Shown here in pieces: positions 48,513-57,252 of a stretch of DNA of 64,000 bases. The notes beneath the pieces were generated by a model. It made no database searches. It was not told the DNA's origin and saw nothing but the letters and a program-made list of their open reading frames with translations. The translations under genes were made by a program, and so were the position numbers. The stretch is taken from contig OY751488.1 of NCBI GenBank assembly GCA_963565915.1, forward strand, positions 434,001 through 498,000. The letters run 5' to 3'. Source of the stretch: Entoloma clypeatum. Lineage: Eukaryota > Basidiomycota > Agaricomycetes > Agaricales > Entolomataceae. Position 1 is the stretch's first letter. Every line of letters begins with the position of its first letter.

Positions 48513-48838
48513 AATACATATGTAGACCCTGTATTAGCACCCAAAAGACCGGTCTTTTACCGGTCTTCAAAAAAAAAAATTTTTGTCGAGACCAAAGACC
48601 GGGGCCGTCCCAATTTAGCAAGACCAAGACCACAGTCTCGGTCTATTTCGGTTCATTTTTCGGTCCAGTCTGGTCCAGTTCCAGTCCCATTGGACTGAAC
48701 ATTGAAACACTAGCTGTCAACTTGTCAAAATGCACGCCAGCCAAAAGTTCGTCCCATGGCCCTGATGATGAGGAACCATCGAACATCGGCTCGGAGTAGG
48801 AGGAAGAGGTCAGGTTGACTTTCTCAAGGTCTGACCCC

Positions 48839-49240
48839 TGTTACGGACTCTACGGTATGCGGACGACATCATCATTTTTACTTATCTGCCCGGCTCGGCG
48901 CCCTCTTACGAGCTTACTATGTCTAATGGTTACTTTCGCAACCTTCGATTCCCAGTCTGACTCACTACCTTCACTTCGTCAGCCCCTTTAGTATACTTCA
49001 CTCCCGCGCTGACTCGCTTGCCGCAGTCAGCTTACTTATTGTACATAGCCTTCCGCAGTTGCCTTACTCATGCGCACTGCCTTCCGCAGTACTGACTCAT
49101 CCGCTACCGCCTATAGTCAGTACCTATATAAACCTCCTGTACTCTAGTAGATTCATTAGATTTAGCAATCACATTGCTCTTCGCCTTTCCACTTCCTGCA
49201 TACTCTGCCCGAACCTTGGAACGGTTTGTTAAGCATAACA
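48839..49240 (+). repeat. 5' LTR of Gypsy-2
   Basis: It starts TGTTACGGAC and ends AAGCATAACA (inverted TGTTA/TAACA). A TATATAA box lies at 49125-49131. The stretch AGATTTAGCAA at 49158-49168 is about 33 bp further on, where transcription would begin. Confidence 0.95.
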
Positions 49241-49242
49241 AG

Positions 49243-49253
49243 TTGCTAAATCT
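49243..49253 (+). promoter_or_regulatory. Self-complementary primer site (Tf1-type self-priming)
   Basis: TTGCTAAATCT begins two bases after the 5' LTR and is the exact 11-nt complement of AGATTTAGCAA at 49158-49168, which sits at the predicted RNA 5' end. No TGG-type tRNA match is present. This is the arrangement known from the Tf1 group, in which the RNA 5' end folds back and is cleaved to act as primer. Confidence 0.75.
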
Positions 49254-49947
49254 CGTTAGGTTCGCCCAGAGCGAAGAGAGCAACTACCAGACAAGTCAAG
49301 ACGTCGCGCTTCTTTGAAGACTTCACCAGTAACCCATTCGCCTCACCAAAAGCCCGACAGGAGGAGCTAAGTCCTCGAGACAGTATCGATTTTACACTCA
49401 TCCAGCAGTACATCGAATCGGAGATCCGTCGCATCTTACAACAGGTGCTTGACGAAGAACTAGACAACGACGAGCATTGCCCCCATGGTGAGATAGCAGA
49501 GAGCATCCATCTTGCTCGACAACACCAGATCGTGCGTTACAACGCCCGACAGAACGAACTCGAAAGCTTTCGCGTTCAAGAAGGACCTCAGACAGGTCGG
49601 ATCACAGAGATCAGAGAGTTTATCGGTGTCCAGACAACCGTTATCAGAAGATTGATTAGGACGCTCACATCGAGATGTCCCAGAGCCACATCATCACGTC
49701 TTACTCGAAAGAACAGATCTACGCCCACTTCACCACCAGCGAGCAACAGATCAAGTACAACCGCTGGGCACGAAACGAGAGACTTGACCCCTTCTCGCAA
49801 CCAACAGACACGCAGGAACAGAGATTCCTTAGAGATCTACAGAGGAAATACCCCGAACGTTTTGCCACCGATTCCGCCGACGAGTCCCCTGACGAATTTG
49901 CTTTTGACTCCGCGCAGTCAGACATCGAACAGACGCCAGACGCCTAG
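49250..49947 (+). other. Leader reading frame before gag (ORF0-like)
   Basis: One frame from 49250 reads SPRDSIDFTLIQQYIESEIR and on to LIRTLTSR near 49665; a second frame from 49675 reads MSQSHIITSYSKEQIYAHFT and ends at TAG 49945-49947 after an acidic tail. Together they look like one protein of about 230 aa broken by a frameshift near 49668. The first part has no ATG. The second has an ATG at 49675. No family is recognised. A separate leader protein ahead of gag is not usual in chromoviruses. Confidence 0.5.
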
Positions 49948-50038
49948 TACAAGGACTCATTTTCAACCCTTACCTGTATCCTGAACCCCATCTTCATCCT
50001 AACAATCCAACTCCTCTTCTCCTCCGCAGACTCTAAAC

Positions 50039-50902
50039 ATGGCAGAAGCTCCGGCAGTACAAACAATGGATACATCCAAGATCATCAAGGATCCTGGGAT
50101 GTTCAAGGACAGACACACCTTTGACGAGTGGTGGAAAGCCACCAAACTATACATCAGGTTCCAGAAGAGCCTCACAGATGATCAGAAGATTCTTGCGGTG
50201 CTATCCCGCATGATGGAAGGGTCCAGCAGGCACTGGGCCAGTAACAAGTTAGACGCTCTTGCTGTTGACAACAAGAATATCACCTGGCTAGGCTTCTCCG
50301 ATGATATTGCCACATGATTCTCCATCGCCAACAAATTGGTTGCTGCCAAAGCAAGACTCAAAATCCTGAGACAAGAGAAACGCACCATTGACGAATTCTT
50401 GGACGAATTCGAAGAGCTCTTGAAGCTGTCAAACCTTGGCGAAGAAACTGGGAAATACATCCTAGAAAAGAACGTCAACCGCAGAATCTCTGAACAAGTG
50501 GCTAGTGATGGCAAGACATACTCCGAGTACGCAAAGGAGATCCGAAACAAGGGACAACAGATGGAAGGACATGCACTGGTCATCTGAGGTGGCGACATGC
50601 GCACCGGATCGGGTACCACTTATGGTGGTCAGGGCAAAGCCATGGAGATCGACAAAGCAGGGGTAGCCCATTGCTACAACTGTCAACGCTTCGGTCACCT
50701 TGCTAAGGACTGTAGCGCTCCAAAGAAGAAAGATGGTTGCAAGTGTTTCAACTGTGACCAAGAAGGCCATATTGCGCGCAACTGCCGCAAGCCAAAGAAG
50801 AACTCCGGAAGGGTTAGGAAGGTGTCTGAAGAAGATGCCGAGAATGATGAAACCACAATCTTAAAAGCCGATGAGAAGGATTTTCCCAAAGGGTCCGATT
50901 AA
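50039..50902 (+). pseudogene. Gypsy-2 Gag with two zinc knuckles (broken)
   Basis: ATG at 50039 opens MAEAPAVQTMDTSKIIKDPG. Capsid-type helices follow (FKDRHTFDEWWKATKLYIRF; IDEFLDEFEELLKLSNLGEE). TGA codons at 50315 and 50585 break one continuous frame. Two CCHC knuckles are intact: CYNCQRFGHLAKDC from 50672 and CFNCDQEGHIARNC from 50743. The frame ends at TAA 50900, inside the 8-bp sequence duplicated around the 1.33-kb insert. Gag would package element RNA. Confidence 0.9.
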
Positions 50903-50905
50903 ACG

Positions 50906-52235
50906 ACGCTGAAACGAAGGAAGTGAGTCTGGGGATGAGCGCGAGCGATATCTCTATCACACACACAAACACCAAACACAACAACAAAGACCGAACAAGT
51001 CTCGCGATGTGTACTTCTCAATCGATATAGTTCGGGGTGATGAGTGGGATCACTCAGGATGCGACTCTTCCAAACAACAATTGAAGAACTCATTTAGCGA
51101 TGACTCGATAGGTCTCGAACAAGACTTAGAGATAGTTCTCAATAGATAATGAACCGAGGTTTGTGATTTCCGAACCAACAAGACTTCGTGAACACGATCT
51201 CGACCGAATACGAACACAACAATGACCAATACGACCGATAGATAACACGATTTGACGATTGACAAGTTCTCGAACACACAAAACACAATTGCGACTGACT
51301 TCCGATGCAAACCAAACGATCTCGAGGCTTCAATGATACTCGCAAACGACGACAGATGCACAAGACAAATGCTATCAATTCTGGGGCACAATCTAACCTA
51401 ACCTATCTACGACGAAACTATGAGACTTTATACATGAGCTGCAATAAATATAGAAAAGGGATGTATGTGGTCTCGCTAAGGGGTATCCAGTCAAGTGAGC
51501 CTTCGCTAGAGACGTCGCGATGTGTCCATGTGGTTGACAATGCGACAGGTACGTTCTTTTCTCCATATTCTACCTCTATCATGCTTGTGAGGACACTATT
51601 CCACTATCTCGGTCTATTGATACACCTCGCGACGATGCCAATGAGTTACTGCGAGGTATCAGATGCTTTGATTAAGGGTCATCTCGGTAAGCAACCGATC
51701 AACAACCGATCCATATCAATATGTCTGCCATGTAATGCACATTGATCGCGGTGTATCAAACACGATCTCGGTCTGTTCAATCCGATGTCATTGGCTATTC
51801 CCCATATGGACCATTTGGACGCGAAGCGAGGCGCACATTTGCCAAGCCTCTCGCGAGAATGTCTGCAGTCAAGCCCTCAATGTATAGTAGACAGTGCTAG
51901 TGTCATCGATAAATCCAATATAATCAATCTCCTTGTTTCGCGCTTCGTTTTGAGAGGTGCTTGATAGTCTTATCTATCTCGCGAGACGATCCCATGGCTC
52001 TCGAGTATCATAGCTAAGCCCATAGTGGTGACCAGCGCTATGTCCTACATTGCCATGGTCTCTAAATGCTTTAAAATCTCTCTCTAACGTCGCCACTAAG
52101 TCCTCAGAATCGGAGCTCATCTAGGACTCTCTATATCCCTTAGAGATAGTGTGAAATGATGCAAAATGCGCAGATTTAGGCCTAGACACATCGCGGCCCT
52201 ATCAACGCTAAGTCGCGACCCCTATCTATTAAACG
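50906..52235. mobile_element. 1.33-kb insertion of unknown type between gag and pol
   Basis: ATTAAACG occurs at 50898-50905 and again at 52228-52235, consistent with an 8-bp TSD. The enclosed sequence has no long coding frame, no TG..CA ends and no clear TIRs. It contains CT/CGA-rich short motifs (CTCGCGA) and a TATA-like site on the minus strand near 51450. It could be an internally decayed MITE, a hAT relative or part of another LTR. Removing it brings gag and pol next to each other, with pol in the +1 frame relative to the Gag stop. Confidence 0.5.
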
Positions 52236-52236
52236 G

Positions 52237-55090
52237 ACTTGCTTGCCTTGTATGACTGCAGACAATAGAACCTATGTCATCCCTGCCAAGAAAACCGCTG
52301 CGTCGACTAAGATTGTGAAGGGAGACAAACCTCTGAAACAACGAGAAATCAGGCTGTTAGCTCAGCTCAAAACACAATGAGGACCAAAGGTCATTTGACC
52401 TGAGGTTGATAGTGGATGTGAACACACATGCATCCATCCCAGAATAGTACGCGAACAGAACCTTCCGACGCGAGGAATACCATCCATAGCAATTCTAAAT
52501 GTGGATGGATCACCAAATCGACAACAGAGAGCGAACCAACTTGCCGAAGTCAAACTGAATTTGGGAACACATCAGGAAACCATGGAAGCGATGGTGCTGG
52601 ACATTGGGAGAACAGACATGCTCTTGGGACATGACTGGTTGGTACACCACAACCCTACGATCAATTGGACAACTGGCGCCGTAACGTTCAACCAGTGCCC
52701 AACAACATGCCAAACCAAACATTCGGATTTCAGGATTAACCTTGATGGTCGCAAACACCGGGTTCGCATGGTTGAGGTACGCGACAAAGACACACCCAAG
52801 AAGTCGGATCAGAAATGGAAGCCTGGAGACCCTATCTTGGAAGCTGTCACTCCCACACCACCTCCCACAACCAAACAACCCTCATACATTGATTGGTTTA
52901 CTCACCTCTTCGAGAAGGAGAACTTTGATAAGATCCCAAAGGAAAGGGAATGGGACCATGGTATTGAACTTACACCGGACGCACCAAAGGAACTAGGGGG
53001 AAATACATATCCCATGACACAAAAGGAACAAGAAGAATTGGACGCATTCATTGATGAGGGTCTAGCAACTGGAAAGATCTGCCCATCCAAATCCCCTTAT
53101 GCTTCCCCTTGCTTCTTCATCAACAAGAAGGATGGTTCCAAACGATTGGTACAAGATTGCCGCATGGTCAACAAATTTATGGTCAAAGACAAGTTCCCAC
53201 TCCCGCGCATCTCTGATCTCTTGGATGTGCTGAAAGATGCAGTCTACTTCAATAAAATGGACATCATGTGGGGTTACAACAATGTCCAGATTAAGGAAGG
53301 CAATGAATGGAAGGCCGCCTTTCTCACCAGTCAAGGATTGTTTGAACCATTGGTCATGTTTTTCGGCCTTTGCAACTCCCCAGGAACATTCTCTCAGATG
53401 ATGGCTAGTCTATTCCGGGACCAGATCCGCCGACGCATCTGTGTGATCTACATGGATGACATTGTGGTTATTGGTAAAACCAAGGAAGAACTCGCGTGAA
53501 ACACCGAAGAAATTCTGCAGATCCTATCGGACAATGACTTGTTCTTAAAGGAGAAGAAGTGTTTCTGGGAAGTAACAAAATGCCCCATATTGGGATATGT
53601 CATTGGTGAAGGACGTGTTGAGATGGAAACTGAGAAGGTGGACACAATCCGAAACTGGCGAGCACCCACATCAAAAAAGGAAGTCCAGAAGTTCCTTGGG
53701 TTTGCCAACTTCTACCGGCGCTTCATTGAGGGATACTCAAACATCGCGAAACCACTTACCGTGCTCACAGGCGGCACTGCGTTTACTTGGGGACCAACAG
53801 AACAAAAGGCATTTGAAGGTCTCATACAGGCGATCACATCGGCACCAGTCTTGGCATTACCAAAACCAGATGGACAGTTCAGGGTCGAAACCGATGCATT
53901 GGGCTATGCAATTGGGGCTGTACTCTCTCAAAAACAGGACGACAAATGGCATCCTATCGTGTTCTTGTCGCGGACCATGTCCGCGGCTGAACAAAATTAC
54001 GAGATATATGACAAAGAGCTTTTGGCAGTCACGGAAGCACTGAAAGATTGGAGACACTATCTACTCGAAGCCAGGGAACACTTTGAGATCTTAACTGATC
54101 ACAAGAACCTGGAGTATTTCCGCCATCCTCAGGACCTAAATCAACGACAAAGGTGCTGGAAGATGAAGTTACAAGATTATGACTTCGAATTATGGCATGT
54201 GCCTGGCAAGACAAATGCAAAAGCGGACATCCTGTCGCGCTTACCCTGGTATGAAACGGAACTCGAACCGCAAGACAGTGACCAAATGCTCAAGGAGGGA
54301 CTATTCTTGAAACAATTGGAATCAGAAGATGTGGTACAAATGGGGATGTTCACAGAGGAACAATTCTTTGAAGGGGGTGAAACATCTGATTCCATCAAGA
54401 TTGAAAACATCACAACCATCGAAAATCCGTGGATCGCACGCATCAAGGGTTCAAACCACATGGAGACAGAAGTAGCCCAGGGTCTAAAGAAGAATCCTCA
54501 TTGGTATCAACAGGAAAACGGCATCACATATGCAGGTGAACGAGTCTATGTTCCACCAGACCCACAACTGCGTCAAGAACTGATGTTTGAGTCACACAAT
54601 GCACCAGTGGCTGGACATCCAGGACAGTATCAAACACACAAACTCCTCACTCACACCTACTGGTGGCCTACCATCCTGCATGATGTGAAGAAGTACGTAA
54701 AGGGTTGCGACACCTGTCAGCACAACAAGATCAACAGACAGAAACGACATGCTCCACTACACCCCCATGCAGCACCAAGTCATCCATAGGAAGACATAGG
54801 GATTGACGTCGTGGGACCGATACCAGAGTCCGAGGGAAAGAATGCGATTCTGGTCATCACGGATAGACATTCAAAGATGCTCCATCTTATTCCAACAACC
54901 ATGGAATCATCGTCGAAGGACGAGAAGAGTACCATGTATCCACAATCCTAGACTCTCGAAAGTTCCATGGAAACATCCAGTATCTCGTCCAGTGGGAAGG
55001 GTATGGCCCAGAAGAGAACACATGAGAACCTCGAGCTAATGTTCAGAACGCTCAAGATTTGATCTGTGATTTCCATTGGCACAACCTGTC
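52237..55090 (+). pseudogene. Gypsy-2 Pol: protease, RT, RNase H, truncated integrase, chromodomain
   Basis: Protease has DSGC at 52408-52419 and LLGHDWL near 52620. RT spans about 52900-53700, with SPYASPCFFINKKDGSKRL and YMDD at 53449-53460. RNase H runs about 53850-54230 and the HHCC zinc domain about 54590-54720. The integrase core starts at 54790 and has its first Asp (GIDVV), but jumps near 54910 to a chromodomain ([20 protein letters not shown]), so most of the core is deleted. Stops: TGA 52378, 52396, 53497, TAG 54787 (expected W of PWEDI) and TGA 55023 (expected W of WEP). All fit C-to-T on one strand or the other. Confidence 0.92.
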
Positions 55091-55235
55091 TCGCCCACGA
55101 TAAAAGACAGTGTTTGAAATCCATAACAGTATCAACCTCATCAGTCAACCACACACTGAGTTCCCTGCTCTAGTCTTTTCCCTGCCCAATATAGCCTCCC
55201 CGTTCTTCTTCTATCTCTCAACCATCCTCGCCGCC

Positions 55236-55607
55236 ATGTCAAACACCATCGTTACCTCCACCTCCACCACCGACATCAACCCCGCCATCGCCGCCCTCAT
55301 GAATGAAGCACTCTCCATGAGAGACCAAATCCATGCCCTTGAAACTTCCCTTGCCGACCTCCTTCATCGCCAGATGCATATCCGGCTTCACTCGCTGTCC
55401 AACCTCCCTGTCGCCCCGAGTCCCGAGGAAAAACAAATTCTCGGAAATTACACCAGCACTCTCATGATTGAAAATCGACGTATTCAGCTGGCTATCAAAG
55501 GCCTCAAACTCGCCGTTGCCATCAATGAGGAGTTGATATATGATTGGAGCCTCAAGGAGAGTCCAAACTGGTCCGATCCCGGCAACAACGAGGGATGGGG
55601 ACAATGA
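55236..55607 (+). CDS. Small extra protein at the 3' end of Gypsy-2
   Basis: ATG at 55236 has a strong context (GCCGCCATGTC) and opens a 123-aa frame ending at TGA 55605-55607. Its middle is a likely coiled coil (NEALSMRDQIHALETSLADL, then HRQMHIRLHSL), followed by an AIKGLKLAVAINEEL helix and an acidic C-terminus. It lies between the chromodomain and the polypurine tract, in the same orientation as pol, and unlike pol has no stop. No family is recognised. It may be an accessory protein or a captured gene. Confidence 0.6.
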   Translation: MSNTIVTSTSTTDINPAIAALMNEALSMRDQIHALETSLADLLHRQMHIRLHSLSNLPVAPSPEEKQILGNYTSTLMIENRRIQLAIKGLKLAVAINEELIYDWSLKESPNWSDPGNNEGWGQ

Positions 55608-55641
55608 CTCTGTGAGGACACAGAGCTTGAAGAGGGGAACA

Positions 55642-56043
55642 TGTTACGGACTCTACGGTATGCGGACGATGTCATCATTTTTACTTATCTGCCCGGCTCG
55701 GCGCCCTCTTACGAGCTTACTATGTCTAATGGTTACTTTCGCAACCTTCAATTCCCAGTCTGACTCACTACCTTTACTTCGTCAGCCCCTTTAGTATACT
55801 TCGCTCCCGCGCTGACTCGCTTTCCACAGTCAGCTTACTTATTGTACATAGCCTTCCGCAGTTGCCTTACTCATGCGCACTGCCTTCCACAGTACTGACT
55901 CATCCGCTACTGCCTATAGTCAGTACCTATATAAACCTCCTGTACTGTAGTAGATTCCTTAGATTTAGCAATCACATTGCTCTTCGCCTTTCCACTTCCT
56001 GCATACTCTGCCTGAACCTTGGAATGGTTTGTTAAGCATAACA
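55642..56043 (+). repeat. 3' LTR of Gypsy-2
   Basis: This is the 402-bp mate of the 5' LTR with the AGATTTAGCAA element retained, followed directly by the ACCCC duplication. Confidence 0.95.
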
Positions 56044-56514
56044 ACCCCGCTTGGAGCAAGAGGCGATGGAACAGTGGTACGCCAAGGTCGCCCCCCAATG
56101 TTAGTAACTCCAATGGCCAGGTGGAGACATTGAACTTTGAAGTCAACTTGCTGTGAATGGCGCAGTTATAGACCCAGAGTGTACGACATTGTGACGACGC
56201 CAAGGCGGTCAGCAGATCGGCTAACTTCTGGATGTCAATAGTGTTTAAAGGTCTGATTCGGTCCGGTTTTTGACCCTCAAAATTTAGAGACCGAGACCGA
56301 GACCGATTTTTCGGTTCACATGATCTCGAAAAAACTGAGACCGATGCAAGACCGGTGCATCAGTTCCGTTTACCTCAAAGAAGTGAGACTGGACTGGTCT
56401 CAACCGGTTTAAACCAATATATTACAAGTAAAATAAGACTAAGGACACGCGCACGCGTGTCATACTCCCTCAATTGGTCCTCCATGGGCTCAGCCCGGCC
56501 CCATGTGCTCTGGG

Positions 56515-57010
56515 GCATGAAAGGGGGCTGTTGGGCACGCATTGTGGCAGGTGCGCAGTGCCATATGGCACGAAGGGAGGCTGTTGCATGCAAAGGAAGG
56601 GTGCTGGGTGTGAGTTGATGGTGTTGGGGACGCGAGGCGGCCGTTGGGCATTAGAGGGGCCGTGGGGCACTAGTCGGGGCAGTTGGGCAAGAGGGGCAGC
56701 CGTTGGGGACACGAGGCGGCCATTGGGCGTGAAAGGCGGCCGTTGTGCATGGGTTGATGGCGTTGAGGGCAAAGGGACGGTGTTGGGTGTGGGTTGACGG
56801 TGTTGGGGGTGAAGGGATGGTGTTGGGGGCGAAAGGATCGCGTTGGGCGTGGGTTGACGCGTTGAGGGCGAAGGGATGCCATTGGGCATGAGTCAGGACC
56901 GTTGGGCACAAAGGGATGCCGTTGGATGCAAAGGGACACCATTGGGTGCAAAGGCATGCTGTTGGGCACAAAGGGATGCCGTTGGGCATGAGTGGTGGCT
57001 GTTATGCGCA
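56515..57010 (+). repeat. Minisatellite in hAT C
   Basis: About 24 GGCCGTTGGGC-type units of 18-22 bp, with a subfamily GGGATGCCGTTGGGCAC near 56870-56990. Confidence 0.88.
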
Positions 57011-57252
57011 AGTAGTGGCCATTGGGCGGATGTGGTGGCTGCGTGGAGTGGTGGTGGGGGATAAAAAAAGGGTGGGAAGGTTTTGCTGGCAGTTATGGTT
57101 CAACTTTTGGCGATTGCCAAGCATGCTCAGCATCAATGCCGAGCCATGCATGTTGTTGAAAATCATGCCCTCGATGCCCAAACCGTGGCACCAAAATCCA
57201 CAAAAATCATTCTTACCTTATGTAGACATATCTAGAAACTCATAGGAAGTAG

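Larger units (their letters stand above)
46510..48712 (+). mobile_element. Non-autonomous hAT element, copy B
   Basis: The 2203-bp element runs from TAGTGTTTGAGGGTTCGG to ..GAAACACTA with exact 8-bp TSDs GCTGTCAA at 46502-46509 and 48713-48720. It has two minisatellite arrays in opposite orientation, near 46739-47150 and 48243-48512, forming subterminal inverted arrays. The middle (47180-48160) matches copy A. It lacks a transposase and sits in the F-box-like gene. Confidence 0.94.
48839..56043 (+). mobile_element. Ty3/Gypsy chromovirus with self-priming signals (Gypsy-2)
   Basis: Two 402-bp LTRs (48839-49240, 55642-56043) and an exact TSD ACCCC (48834-48838, 56044-56048) define a 7205-bp insertion in the F-box-like gene. 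Order is LTR, leader frame, gag, interrupting 1.33-kb insert, pol, extra 3' frame, polypurine tract (GAAGAGGGGAACA), LTR. Pol has nonsense codons and a large deletion in the integrase core. The LTRs differ at about a dozen sites by eye, mostly transitions. Confidence 0.95.
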
